A model generated the notes under the pieces. The model saw nothing but the letters and a program-made list of their open reading frames with translations, had not been told where the DNA came from and made no database searches. Shown here piece after piece: positions 1-11,574 of a stretch of DNA of 64,000 nucleotides. A program made the position numbers and the translations under genes. The stretch's first letter is position 1; the number at the start of each line of letters is the position of its first letter. This DNA comes from Cordilura impudica. Taxonomy: Eukaryota; Arthropoda; Insecta; Diptera; Scathophagidae. The stretch is from positions 252,762,116-252,826,115 of the forward strand of contig OY821519.1 in NCBI GenBank assembly GCA_963682025.1, given 5' to 3'.

Positions 1-354
1 TCAAACCCACTACACCACGTCCCAAGAGTTTTAAATGACATTTTTCAAATGTGGCAAATGGTTTATCGAATGCAAGACATTTAATGTTCGTAAAACGTAC
101 ATTTGCTTCAGTTATTGTATAATAAAATAATAGAACTTGATAAATAAAATTCATTTTGCAGACTAAATTCAGTTTATTGAAATTTCTGATTGAAGTTGTC
201 GTCTATCAAGCAGTCATGCATGTAATTATATTAATAAAAAAAAACAATTAATTTTAATTATGAAAATAAATTTAATTACAATTACTGCAGTCAAAAATTT
301 CTCAAAATTTAATTAGTGCAATCGGCTAATGCAAACGTTATTATTTTTTATACC
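1..354. other. AT-rich sequence with no recognisable feature
   Basis: No open frame with recognisable protein similarity and no clear repeat structure was seen. Homopolymer A/T runs dominate. Confidence 0.5.
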
Positions 355-975
355 CAAAAAGTACCTTTTTTAAAAAAAGAAAGTATCTTTTTGTAATAAC
401 AAAGGATGAACAGGTCATGATGTTTCAAAAAGTACCTTTTACTTGAAAAAATTACGTTTTATTTGAAATTAGTACCTGTTTCTAAAAAAATCTTTCAAAA
501 ACTAAATTTTGTTAAAAAAACTGCCTTTCTTAAAAACTAAATTTTTTAAAAAACGTTTCTTTACTGAAAAAAGTACGCTTTCCTTGAAAAAGTAAAGTTT
601 CTTATAGTAATACGTTTTCTTAAAAGTGTCTGTTTTAAAAAAGGACATTTTCTTAAAAAAGTATTGCTTCTGAAAAATGCATTTTGTCTTAAAATGTACC
701 TTTTCTTAAAAAGGTTATTTTTTTGGTAAAGTACCTATTCCCAAATAATGTACATATATACAAATTTATTTATATATTTTTCATTGTAACCGATGATATT
801 TTAAATTAACAAAAAAAAATTACTTATTCTTAACAAATATCTCTTCCTAAAAAATTAAATTATCTTAAAACAGCAAATTTTCGTTAAATTGTACTCTTTC
901 TTAAAAAACACCTTTTCTTAAAAAAAAGTACCTTTCATTAAAAAAAATCAATTTTCTTAAAGAAGTATTGGACGT
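355..975 (+). repeat. Degenerate 18-20-bp minisatellite, array 1
   Basis: The stretch is built from imperfect units resembling AAAAAGTACCTTTTCTTAA, with variable unit length and many A/T indels. The same family recurs in eight other blocks of this window, in both orientations. Here the GTACC strand reads on the plus strand. No coding potential is inferred; short frames in it are lysine/phenylalanine-rich artefacts of the repeat. Confidence 0.8.
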
Positions 976-1429
976 ATGAGTGATAATTTTATTAAATAAA
1001 AGCAGGCATACGTCATTGAGTTTTCTCGTTGCAAAAATCATAACTTGTGAATAATCGAATCGAATAAATTAATAGGCATATGATATATAATTGTCCAACC
1101 TATGAAATGTTTTTGAACAAGGCGTAAAGCCTTCTAGATGCTTACTTATGGATTATCAAAGCCGAAATTTGTTAACGGCATGAAAAAATCATGTTTATGT
1201 TAATTACAAACATGATGTTTAATAATTGTTTATTTTTTATTTTTCTGTTTCAAGGTTTTTAGGTTTTAAAATTATTATCCGTAAATAATAAAAAAATAAT
1301 AAGATTTTTCGAATTTATTTCTTCGAATTGTTTCAAAATAATTATCACAATTCATAATAGACTTATCATTTCTGAACTATAATTATTGAAACTTAACCCT
1401 TTTCGTGGCTTTACATGCCACAGACGCGA
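976..1429. other. AT-rich spacer
   Basis: No recognisable gene. It may hold the missing 3' end of the RAG1/Transib-like remnant that follows on the minus strand, but I found no CACAGTG-like terminus here. Confidence 0.4.
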
Positions 1430-2240
1430 AATAAGTGGATCCTCACTTTGTCTAGCCCTTGATGCTTTAAACGTGTTCGAACATCTATATTTTTTATAAA
1501 ATTTGTCGTGGGACCCTGAGCTTTTTCGAAAAGCTCTCCAATTGGCAAAGACTGATAGTTAATTTTAAAAAAATTCCATACACCTTATCATTGCGTGCAA
1601 TGGCTAGATTCGATAGTTAAAATTGCTCTCCTCGTTTGTAGAATCGTTCAAGTTTCCGAAGTTCTTTCTTTTTTTTTTTCGAATCGGCATGACAATATTG
1701 AGGTTGTATTTGTCATTTCGTTTACGACTTTTTCACCTATCATAGTCAGGTGGAGGTGCAAGCTTAATGTTGTTAATTTGTTCTTGAATGTCCTCCACTG
1801 TGGTACTTATGAGGCCCGGCGATTCCCTTGCAATCTTCCAGTGTACGGAAACATGAGATTTAAGCCGCAGATTTATGGCAAAAAGCATATTTTTTCGTCT
1901 GACATTATAGCGTCATTAGAAGATATCCTTTGGTTATAAGCTTTTTGTCGGGATGATCCATTGCAGCCCCATTTACTGATTAATGTCAGCTTCTCAGGAA
2001 GATTTTCCAACTCATTTTCAGGAAGCCTCTCCAACAGTAGGGTTACTGTATAGTCCACAAGATCCTGTAACCTCCGTAAGCTATTCTAAAAGAATAATTT
2101 ATTTGTGCACCTTGTCTCTGTACCTGAATTTACCAGGGATACACGCCATACAATTTTTGGGACAATGTCTTTTTTTTTACATTTTTTTTTTTACCTCTAG
2201 TAGTCGAAGGAGCAGTTGGGCTTTGTTGAACTAGGTAAAG
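1430..2240 (-). pseudogene. Decayed RAG1/Transib-like transposase fragment
   Basis: Minus-strand translation in shifting frames gives, in order, LRRLQDLVDYTV, LTLISKWGCNGSS, RLKSHVSVHWK, TTVEDIQEQINN, LTMIGEKVVNEM and LHAMIRCMEFF. The first five line up with the transposase at the right end of this window (LQDMLNHTV, TLLTKWGCDGSSG, PLRLKSTLAEHWKNP, TTTVNNIKHEI, LTMIDGKVL). The last resembles a segment after the second catalytic residue in Transib proteins. The first catalytic aspartate (CDG) reads CNG and the second (MIDGK) reads MIGEK. Several frameshifts and stops separate the blocks, so the copy is dead. Termini were not found; the mariner at 2385 lies just upstream and may have interrupted the 5' part. 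The family call rests on internal similarity to the better copy plus RAG1-like motifs. Confidence 0.7.
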
Positions 2241-2384
2241 AACATATTTCGAAAATACTGCAGATATAAAAAATTATATTTTTTTTATTTTCCATCAAAG
2301 TTGAAAAATAGTGAAAAATAGACATTTGGTAAATAGCGATTTACTGGGAGAACCACAAAGCAAACAGTAGAATTTTTTTATATA

Positions 2385-3694
2385 AAGGGTCCGCCAAATA
2401 ACTTTTTTTTTTTTTGAAAATCCTATAAAAAAATTACTGAATATTATCTTAAATTTCCTTTTTTATTTGAAAGTACAATCCTTCCGGTTAATAATGGAAA
2501 ATAATTTTATTCAAATGGCTGCCTCAGCTGGCCATGTAGTAGCCTACACGATCGGTCCAATTTTTAAGCACATTATCGATTGTGTGCAGCTGTATTTCAC
2601 CAATGGCTTCACGAATATTGTTCTTTAAAGCGTCAATTGTCTCTGGCTTGTTGGCGTAACACTTACCTTTGAGGGCACCCCACAAATAATAGTCCAACGG
2701 TGTCAAATCGCAGCTCCGAGGTGGCTAAATGACATCAGCTCTGCGGCTGATAATGCGATCTTCAAAAACAGGGCGCAAAACATCGAGGGTAGCTTCGGCT
2801 GTGTCGCACGTAGCGCCGTCCTGTTGAAACCAAATGTTGCCAATATCCTCCTCTTCAATTTTTGTGAACAAAAATTCGTTCAGTATGGCCCGATTACGAT
2901 CGCCATTGACTGTAACGGCCACTCCCTGCTCATTTTCGAAGAAAAATGGCCCAATTATGCCTCTGGACCAAAATCCGCACCAAACAGTGACTCGTTTTGG
3001 GTGTATCGGCTTTTCAATGTATGCGTGCGGGTTTTTTGTGCCCCAAATGCGACAATTTTGCTTGTTTACATACCCCCCAAGATCAAAATGAGCTTCACCT
3101 GAAAAGATGATTTTTTTTTGGCAAAATCGGCATCTTCTGTAAGTCGATCGCGGGTCCACTTAGCGAAGCGAAAACGCATTGGATGGTCAGTTGGCTTCAA
3201 CTCCTGAACCATTTGGACTTTGTATGGCGTCATACCAAGGTCTTTATGCAAAATTCGTCTCAATGATGCATCCGAAATGTTCAATTCTTGAGAACGACGG
3301 TGAATTGATGTTGATGGCGCTTCACGCACACTTGCTGCCACAGCAGCAATGTTCTCGGGTGTACGCACTTTTTTTTGGCATTTCACGCTTTGGTTTATCG
3401 ATGAGGATGCCAGTTTCTTTCACTTTTTTCACAAGATAACGAACATACGGAGCTGACGGTGCTTCTCTTCTTCCAAAATACGTACGCAATTTTCGCACAC
3501 ATTCTGAAACATTACCATGATTTTCAAAGTAATGTCGCAATATTTCCCAGCGTTGTTCAAGCGTATACACAACCATATTCGTTCAGCGGAAGAATAAAAC
3601 TAATTATCTGTCAAATCAGACATGAGCTAAGTGTTACCATTCATGAAATAAGCACTATTTGAAAAAAAAAAAAAACGTTAGATGGCGGACCCTT
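2385..3694 (-). mobile_element. Mariner-type transposon with both inverted repeats and TA target duplication
   Basis: The ends are AAGGGTCCGCCAAATAAC at 2385 and its near-complement ending GGCGGACCCTT at 3694; about 18 of 20 terminal bases pair. Each end is flanked by TA (2383-2384 and 3695-3696), the target duplication of the Tc1/mariner superfamily. The 1310-bp length is normal for a full-length mariner. The transposase runs on the minus strand and is broken (separate entry). The element sits immediately upstream of the minus-strand Transib-like remnant. Runs of T near the left end and of A near the right end lie just inside the inverted repeats. Confidence 0.92.
2488..3576 (-). pseudogene. 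Mariner transposase, broken by two frameshifts and two stops
   Basis: The N-terminal helix-turn-helix region starts MVVYTLEQRWEILRHYFENH at 3576. The DDE domain follows, with IIFSGEAHF, WFQQDGAT and PPRSCDLTPLDYYLWG. The first catalytic aspartate appears replaced by glycine (SGEAHF, where the family has SDEAHF). The other two, in QQDGAT and CDLTP, are present about 36 residues apart. Breaks are two single-base expansions of A runs (T runs near 3369-3376 and 3110-3118 on the plus strand), a tryptophan-to-stop change just before PPRSCDL, and a TGA at 2524-2526 after GYYMAS. Reading through that stop restores a C-terminus ending at TAA 2488-2490. The full frame would be about 360 residues, normal for the family. 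Young-looking but inactive. Confidence 0.9.
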
Positions 3695-3967
3695 TATAAT
3701 ATACTGAATAAATACATAAAGCAATAGTAATAAAAAACTACCATTAGTTACCTAGTTTTATTTATATTATGGACCAAATTAATTAAAAATTGTGGGTTTT
3801 TTGAAAACTTAAAATCGGCCAAGTTTGAAGGGTTACATCTTCTAAACTAAAAATATTTTATTGATGGTAGCAAATTCGATATCTTTGAACAATTTCCTAT
3901 AAGATGAGTTTAATCAAAATATCGTAAGCGCACATGACATTTTTGATTTTTACAAGCTTATCGTAAA

Positions 3968-4414
3968 TCTATAATATTAAAAGGCAAGGCGATTTCTTGT
4001 TACCGATGTTAGTGTGTCAGTTTTAATTCTATTTTGACCAACCACCCCTTAGTTGAAAGGTATTTCTTTTTAGCTGTCCACCAGATTTACAGAAGTTTAA
4101 AGTTTCATTTTTTTTTAGTAAAATTCATTTAAAGTTGCTACTAACAGATACATAAAATTAAACAATGCTATGTATGTGTCTATTAAATTAGGTAATGTGT
4201 TTGTTAAAAAAAAAATGTTTGTTTTCTTCATTCACAATGATAATTGTGTTGAATTGAAAAATAGTCTTGCATGTAAACCAATTAATAATAATATTTAAAA
4301 AGTGTTGAATTGTGAAATGGCTAATATTGATTAGCTTACTGTTAAGGACTTTATTAAATGAAAAAATTATTTTCTAGAATTTGCACTCGAATTTCGAGGG
4401 CTGGAATCTGCTAG
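3968..4414 (+). mobile_element. Short non-autonomous Helitron (CTCGAATTTCGAG hairpin family)
   Basis: It begins TCTATAATATTAAAAGGC after an A and ends CTAG before a T, the A|T insertion and TC...CTRR termini of Helitrons. A hairpin CTCGAATTTCGAG lies about 17 bases inside the 3' end. Three other copies occur in the window (27388, 55340, 56315). No coding sequence, so it needs a replicase supplied in trans. Confidence 0.75.
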
Positions 4415-5904
4415 TATATCTTAATATAACAATACCTTGGAATTATAAATGAAAATAATCTACTACAGAATGAATCTCTAAAAGCAGGATTTGGTTCAAA
4501 GACTATACAAAGTGGAATATTTATTTCTTAAAGTGAAAAACAAATTTCTGTAGACCAACTATATAAAAATTATACTATTGATTCACTTTTAAACGATCAA
4601 TTCTCTCTGTTGGTTTTACTAGTTATATTATAACCGGAGATCTTAACGGATAATATTTTACCAAAGATGTAATTGCTAATGGATAGAATTTTAATATCCA
4701 TCCACTTTACTATAGAAACTCATGTTTAATATCGATAAATCCTTTTTGCTAAATTCGACTTTTCCTCTTCTCGATACTTCCCTTCATTCTTACTGCTTTG
4801 GCACCACATATTTCAAGCAGTTCAACTCTCTACACGTCGTTTAACTTGTGCAACATTTTCCCCATATCACACATGTATTTAACTCGCCAAATTGCAAATT
4901 TTTTTTTTGTGTTGTTGTTGCTATTATGTTTGCTGCTGTTAAATGTTTAAATATTTATTGTCTTCTTGTACGTACGAGCATTTTGTATTTTAATATTTAT
5001 GGTCCATTTTTCATTTTATCATACTGCGAATATAACCAGTAAATATATGATCATTGTGAGCGACTATAAATACACGTATGTCCGTCTGAGCATTTGCTTA
5101 GCTGTTCTCGCAATAAGTTTTACTTAATAAATGTAAGTGTATTTTATTGTTTTTATGCGTGTCTGCTTTTAAGTGTGTTGCTTCTCGGTTATATGTTTGT
5201 ATATTTTTTGCGGTTTTTTGTCATTTGACTTTTATGCCATTGTATTTACAGTGCTATAAATTTTAGATTGAATTTATGGTAAAAGATTTGTTGTTCAATT
5301 TTTTTTTTATATTTTGTTTGTTTTCCTTGTTTTGTTTGAGCAACATTATCCAATGTTAACTGTATTGTGATTATGAAAGTGTTTAATGGTGTGTTAATAG
5401 ATTAATAATAACAATAACAACAACAATTGCGATACATTAACTTGAATTTATGATCAATAGCACAAAAAGGGAAGAGACTTTTTAGCATATAATCGTGTTT
5501 TCTGAATCTTTAAAAATTAAAATCGATTACTTTTAACGCAAAAAGCGATTATCTGCAATATGAAGGCGTAAAGATCCGGAAAAGCTAGATTTTTGAGAAC
5601 TTTAAAGAAAAATATAATGTTTCTTTAGTGAAAACCACTTAGCCCGAGAGCTCTTCCAGAAATTTTGGCCAAAAATAGGCCATTCTTCAATTTAATAAAA
5701 AAAATTTTTAATTAATTTAAATAAAAATTAAAATTAAAAAAATAAATAAATTAGGTTTTCAAGTTTAAAAAAATAAACGAGTTTTATTTATGGCAACAAC
5801 CGTTGGTTGTTCTTTGTCCCTGCTGCAAAATTAGGCAAGTGCGCTATTATTCGTTCCTGCTTTATAAAATTTTTTGAGACAATTGATTTAACTGATGAAA
5901 AATG
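4415..5904. other. AT-rich non-coding stretch
   Basis: No protein similarity seen. Short simple repeats occur, for example ACAATAACAACAACAA near 5410-5430 and T-rich tracts near 4895 and 5300. Confidence 0.5.
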
Positions 5905-6837
5905 CTTATTTAAGAAATGGTAAATTTTTAAGAAAACGTAATTTTTATAAAAACTATACTTTCTTAAAAAAGAGGTATTTTTAAGGAAAAGGGACTTTTT
6001 GAAAAAATAATTTTTTTTAAGTAAATATACTTAGTTAGACGCAGATAATTTTTAGAGAAAAATACTTTTTTAAGAAATGCTTTTCAGAAAAAGTTATTTA
6101 TTAAATGTATTTTAAAAAAAGGTGCTTTTTAACAAAAGATACTTTTTTTTAGGAAAACATTATTATTTAAGAAAAGGACATTTTTTCAAGAAAAGGTACC
6201 ATTTTTAGAAAAAGCCCTTTTTCAATAAAATGTAATTTAAAAAAAAAATACTTTCTTTGAGAGAAAGCACTTTTTCTAAAAGGAGTTCTTTTCAAGAAGA
6301 GGTACTTTAAAAAAATACTATTTAAGAAATTGTGCTTCTTTACAAAATAGTACTTTAAAAAAAATAAACTTATTTAAGAAGAGGCTCTTTTTTAAGAAAA
6401 CTAGTTTTTTAAAGTAACGTACATTTCTAAGAAAAGTTATTATTTTAGGAAGGTATTTAAAAAAGTACTTTGTAAAAAGGTTTTTGCTTAAGAAGAGTTG
6501 CTTTATAAAGATATTTTTTTAAAAAAAGGCACATTTACGAAAAGTTGGTTTCTTTTTAGTTTTTTAAAAACGGTACTTTGTTTGAGAAGGTACTTAAGAA
6601 ATTGTACTTTTTTTTAAGAAAATGTACTTTTTTGTGAGAAAGCACTTTTTTTAAATTTATTTTCAAGAATGGAGTTTTTTTTAAGAAAGAGTACATTTTA
6701 AGAAAGAGTACATTTTAAGTACATGTAAGAATTGGTGTTTAGAAAAGGTGTTTTTTAAAGAAACTCAAATTCTTAAGAAAAGATATCATTTCAGAAAGGT
6801 ATTTAAAAAAAGCTACTTTTAAAAAACGGTACTTTTT
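5905..6837 (-). repeat. Degenerate 18-20-bp minisatellite, array 2
   Basis: Same family as array 1 but inverted: units resemble TTTTTAAGAAAAGGTACTTT. Together with the blocks at 8065-8405 and 9147-10530 it was probably one array, split by a LINE at 6838 and a DINE-like element at 8406. Confidence 0.85.
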
Positions 6838-8064
6838 TTTTTTTTTTTTTTAAACGTTTATTTACACAAATTCTTTATTAATTCTTAACTATAATAAACA
6901 ATAGTGAACAATAATAATATTAATTATATATATACATAGTCCCTAACCCGAGCTCTCTAGTATTATTAGTATTAATAATATATTTTCTTTTAAAAAATAA
7001 TTTATGTTTTCCGTACTTCAAATGAAGACTATTTTATATATTTTGTTCGTAATGAAAAATTTTGATAAAAACATTACATAAATAGCAAAAGGGTATAAAA
7101 AGTCAAGGGTTAAAATAGAAAGATGTAGAAGTTACTAACATAGCCACCAATACTTTTTGGTTTTTGATCTTTGCGAAATGTAAAGATCTTTATTAGATGT
7201 ACTGGTGCTGTATCTGAAATCAATATTTGCTGTATTATTGCAATTAACTGCTTTGATATTGGCACGTCTATATATGTGATAGAATACTGGGGTGCCATTT
7301 TCATTTTGGATCATCCTCATTTTATCGAGGTATAAAAAAGCCTCAGGTGAAACGTACCCTTTTTGTAAGGAATTAATTATATAATCTTCATTTGTGTAGT
7401 ACGGTGCCAATATTAAATTATTTTCTTTACAAGATGTACATCCTACAATGTTATTTCTTATTAAATGTATTATAAAATTATCTATTCTTATTATGTTTGT
7501 AACACTGTAGAGTTTTTTATTAGATACGTATTTTACATATTCACTTTGTGACGTTCTATAAAGTTTAGTACATGCCCTTAAGCATTTTCTTTCAAATACC
7601 CTTATCTTCTCCATGTAGGATGGTGAAATATTAAACCATATTGGACACGCATATGTTATAATAGGCCTGATTAAGGATTGATACATAATAATTTTTATTC
7701 TTGTTTTTATGTATCTGGAATAAAATATATTTTTATACGTAAAAAATGCATGTCTTGCCTTTAATATTATTTCATTTACATGATTATTAAAATATAAGAA
7801 TTTGTCTAGATATACACCTAAATATTTAACAATTTCTTTATTTGGTATTGAACAATTATTAAGATTAGATTTAATCCCAAACGATTTCCAATTTCTTTTT
7901 ATATTAGTATTACATCTATCCACTGGAGGTCTAAATAAAATTGTTTCACATTTTTGTATGTTTATTCTCATGTTCCAATCAATAGTATACTTTTCTACAA
8001 TATCAAAAGAAGTTTGTAGATTTTGATTTATTTTTTCCACTGTATCATCCGCGTGATGTATTAT
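6838..8064 (-). mobile_element. 5'-truncated Jockey-type LINE inserted in the minisatellite
   Basis: On the minus strand the reverse-transcriptase C-terminal half is followed by about 280 bases of AT-rich 3' sequence and a terminal poly(A), seen as a plus-strand T run at about 6833-6851. AAAAACGGTACTTTTT stands at both boundaries (6822-6837 and 8065-8080) and fits a 16-bp target duplication. Because the surrounding minisatellite itself contains this string, the duplication is suggestive, not proven. The 5' truncation falls at the ADD motif, as expected of incomplete target-primed reverse transcription. Confidence 0.8.
7135..8062 (-). pseudogene. LINE reverse transcriptase, C-terminal half (Jockey type)
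   Basis: One uninterrupted frame of about 309 residues starts within the array sequence and soon reads HHADDT, the end of the reverse-transcriptase YADD catalytic motif. Next come NIQKCETILF and KYLGVYLDKFLYFNNHV (the thumb-side KYLG motif), then RPIITYACPIWFNIS and the basic segment RVFERKCLRACTKLYRT, all in the order of Jockey-clade elements. The endonuclease and fingers/palm half are absent. The intact frame implies a fairly recent insertion. It cannot encode an active polymerase. Its start codon at 8085 belongs to the flanking repeat and is meaningless. Confidence 0.88.
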
Positions 8065-8405
8065 AAAAACGGTACTTTTTAACAAAGAAAATTTTTCAAT
8101 AACATTTCATTTTAAGAAACGGTACTTTTTAAAAAACGGTACTATTTTTGATTAGGTACTTTCTTCAAAAGATCTTAATTTTTAAACAAACGGTCTTTTT
8201 GAGGAAAATTTATCTTTAAAAAAAATATTTTTTCTAGTGAAATCGACTTTTGTAAGAGAACTTAATTTCTAAGAAAAGGTAAATTTGTAATAAGAGGTAC
8301 TTTTTTAAGAAAATGTACTTAATTAAAAAAATCTATTTTTTAAGAAAGTGCAATTTTTAAAATAGTAGTTTTGAGAAAGGTGTTTTTTAAGAAAATTAAA
8401 TACAA
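8065..8405 (-). repeat. Degenerate 18-20-bp minisatellite, array 3
   Basis: Continuation of array 2 in the same orientation, between the LINE and the DINE-like element. GGTACTTTTTAA-type units recur, for example at 8068, 8119 and 8134. Confidence 0.8.
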
Positions 8406-9146
8406 ACAATTGAGAAAATTACAGTCGGTCTAGATCGACTATACGATACATTGTGCTTAGAGACCCCATCTCTTAGGTCCAACTAATTAGGTATAAAAAA
8501 AAATAATATAGAATATAGAAAATTAGCAAAAACCATATTCGAGTGGCATTGTTATTAATTTCTTTGCCTTCGGATATGAAAAATTTCGTATCGGATGCTA
8601 TATTTATATGGGGACTAGGTCAAAAAATGGACCGATCCGGACCATATTTGGTAAGATTACTAATTTTTTGCAAAAACAAACCAAATTAGAAAAAAAATAA
8701 GTGGTACATTTTTGTTCATTGATTCAGTTTAGTTGAAGATTGGGAATCAGTTTCATATGGGGGTTGCTATTAAGAATTTTGCTATAGGGATTATTTGTGG
8801 ACTACTGAAAAATTAATACAATAAACTCATAGAAACCCGATTTGACCAAAATATAGGATATTTTGGATCTAATGGCAATTTTGGTCAATCTGTTATGGGG
8901 TCATTTGTACGAGAACTAGGCCTGAACATGCACCGATTGCTACCAATTTTAACAGTGTTCGTCAAAATTTATTCATAGGTACGACCTGCACTTTGATTAA
9001 AATGTCTACATGGACAAACAGACGGACGGGCGGACAGCCGGACAACGCAAAATCTACTCAGACTCACTTTCTGTATAATAAAATATGAGTCTATGCCAAA
9101 TATTTTTGGCAGTTACCGGACCACATAGTGGTATAGGTTACAAAAA
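8406..9146 (+). mobile_element. DINE-like repeat, copy A
   Basis: A roughly 740-bp element opening with a GTCGGTCTAGATCGACTATA palindrome-like block and GATACATTGTGC, and closing with ACCACATAGTGGTATAGGTTA. A GAC(G)GAC-rich internal tract (ACAGACGGACGGGCGGACAG) lies near 9015-9042. Seven other copies or partial copies and one short end fragment share this order. The inverted-repeat start, internal GACGGAC microsatellite and hairpin near the 3' end resemble the non-autonomous Helentron/DINE-1 architecture of flies. No coding sequence. The class assignment is inferred; family membership is directly visible. Confidence 0.65.
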
Positions 9147-10530
9147 GCAATTTTTTAAGAAAAATACCTTTTGAAAAAAATTCATTTTTGAAAGAAAATT
9201 AACTTTTTCAATAAAGGTTATTTTAAAAGAGAATAATTTTTTAAGAAAATTAAATTTTTGAAGAAACTGTGCTTCTATAAGAATAGGTACTTTTTTTAGT
9301 TAAGAAAATATACTTTTTAAGAACATTTTTTTTTTTACTCTTTAACGGAAAGTTGCTTTCTTGAGAAAAAGATATTTTTTAAGAACACCATTCTTTTAAG
9401 AAAATTTTAATTTTAAGGAAATCTACTTTCTTAGAAAATTTTACATTTTTAATATAAATATTTTTTTTTTAGAAAGCTTCCTTTAGAAAAACTACTATTT
9501 TAGGAAAAACTAATTTTTAAGTAAAATTTAAATTTTTGTAAAAGGTGGGTGGGTGGGTGAAATGGGTACTTTTTTGAGAAAAACTACTTTTATTAATGAA
9601 AAACAATTTGTTAAGAAAAGTTACTATTTTAAGAAAATGTAGTTTTTTTTAATAAAAAATACTTTTTAGGAAAATTTTTGAAAGAAAAACTTTTTTTGTA
9701 AGAAAAGTTACTATTGAAGAAAAAGATCCTTTTAGGAAAAGGTACTATTTAAAAAATAATGTTTTTTAAGAAAAGGTACTTTTTTTTTTTGGCAAAATTA
9801 AATTTTTAATAAAAACAATTTTTTTAAGAAATTCTATTTTAAGAAAGTCTAGTATTTTAGGAGAAGCTAATTTTTAAGAAAAATTCAAATTTTTAGGAAA
9901 ATCTACTTTTTTAAGAACTATTTTTTAATAAAAGTTTCTATATCAAGAAGATCTATTTTACGAAACGCTACTTTTTAAGAAAAATTTCTATTAAAAAAAG
10001 GTACTTTTTAAGAAAATGCGAATTTTGAAAAAAAAACTACTTTTTTAAGAGAAAATGCACTCTTTAAAGAAAGATGATTTTTTTAAGAAAAGTTACTATT
10101 TTGGAAAATGTACTTTTTTTTTACAAAAATGTGCTTCTTCAAGAAAAGGTATTTTTTTTTCTATATTTTTAAGAAAAATTTATTATAAAAAAATCAACTT
10201 TTTTAGGAAAAGCTACTTTTTAAGAAAAACTTTTAGTTTAAGAAAAGTTATTTTTAAGAGAAGAAAAATTTTTAAGAAAATGTATTTTTTGAAGAAAAAT
10301 TACTTTACTATTACTCTTTTAAGAAAAATTTAAATTTTAAGAAAATTTACTTTTTTGGGAAAATTTATTTTTTAATAAAAACATTTTTTAAAGAAAAGTT
10401 TCTATTTTAAAAAATTCTACTATTTTAGGAAAAGCTAATTTCTATTTGAAGAATAGACACTTTTTTAATAAAATATAGCTTTTGAGGAAATGGTACTTTT
10501 CATAAAATATATTTCTTGGTAAAATTAAAA
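9147..10530 (-). repeat. Degenerate 18-20-bp minisatellite, array 4
   Basis: The longest block of this family (about 1.4 kb), same orientation as arrays 2 and 3, with units like TTTTTAAGAAAAGGTACTTT. It contains a short GGTGGGTGGGTGGGTG microsatellite near 9545. A 92-residue frame at 10055-10333 is a repeat translation, not a gene. Confidence 0.85.
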
Positions 10531-11574
10531 TTAATTAAATTTAATTAATGAAATTTAAATTTTTTTAAATTTTTTTTAAGCCCTAAATGCTGAGTAACCA
10601 GACTACTTAAAATAGAAAGCGTAGTGAAGTGTATCAATAATAAAATTATGAACAATTCTAGAAATTTAAATTTGTTGCTGCTTTTTTTCATTAAAATTCT
10701 TTTCTCTCATAAACAGCGTATGTATACTACGTATCTCTGCTAATCTAGATATCCTGTGTGTTATGCATGCCATGCAATTGCTAAATTCTAAACATTCCTC
10801 AATGATAGGCATAATTGAAATGTTTTAAACATGTTCGTATATGTTAAGTAGTTTGTATCATCAATTCGAGATATTTTCCGCTATTTTGGGGTTGAGTTGT
10901 TGCTTTTGTTAATAAGTGCCTGATTGTTTGTACAATCTCATTCTTCGACGCACACAAATTGTCTAAACATTAAGGCTTTTCGCAACAATATACATAACTA
11001 AACAAAAGAGACCATTGTATAAATACATATATGTATGTATTGAGTGTGTGTATGCGTGCATAAATTTCCTAATCAATCTTAACACTAAAACATTGTTAAT
11101 GTATGTGAATATGCACTTATGAATGTACTTTAACCCATACATTTGCTAACATACATATTTATATAGCTTTTACTTAAACATGTATTTGAGCATATTTTAG
11201 CAGCAAATAAGTTTGTTTGCCAATAACTTTGAGTGTAAGTTTAACTTGGTATCATGTAAACAAACCACATGTTAACATTGGCGTATATCCATCGAACTTT
11301 ACATTGTTTTCATTTTTTAATTTTCTACCATCCGTAATACGGTTGAATAAAAATGGTTAAAAATTATAGTAAACATCTATCGTTGATGATGAAGATGATG
11401 ATGATGATATTGAGACAGTGGTTAAATTAAAATATATTGGGAACAAACTATTGAATGAAATTTAATTTCAGTGGAATTGAATTAAATTAAATTGCCATTA
11501 ATGGAATTTTTTAATGTTTCAAAAATTTTAACGTAATGGAACAAATTCCTAAAAAACTAAATTAAAAAAAAAAT
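10531..11574. other. Non-coding spacer inside the minisatellite region
   Basis: Less repetitive sequence with a GATGATGAAGATGATGATGA microsatellite near 11385-11410 and TATGTATGTATTGAGTGTGT-type tracts near 11030. No recognisable gene. Confidence 0.5.

Noticed and set aside
1380..1440. GCCACAGACGCGAA as a terminus of the left RAG1/Transib-like copy
   Set aside because: It shares only CACAG with the CACAGTGG end and has no supporting flanking duplication.
1595..1939. 114-residue plus-strand frame
   Set aside because: It overlaps the minus-strand RAG1/Transib-like remnant, whose motifs explain the sequence.
2824..3439. Plus-strand frames of 85-92 residues within the mariner
   Set aside because: They are antisense shadows of the minus-strand transposase.
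10055..10333. 92-residue lysine/phenylalanine-rich open frame
   Set aside because: It lies entirely within minisatellite array 4. The residue pattern is just the translation of the TTAAGAAAA repeat.
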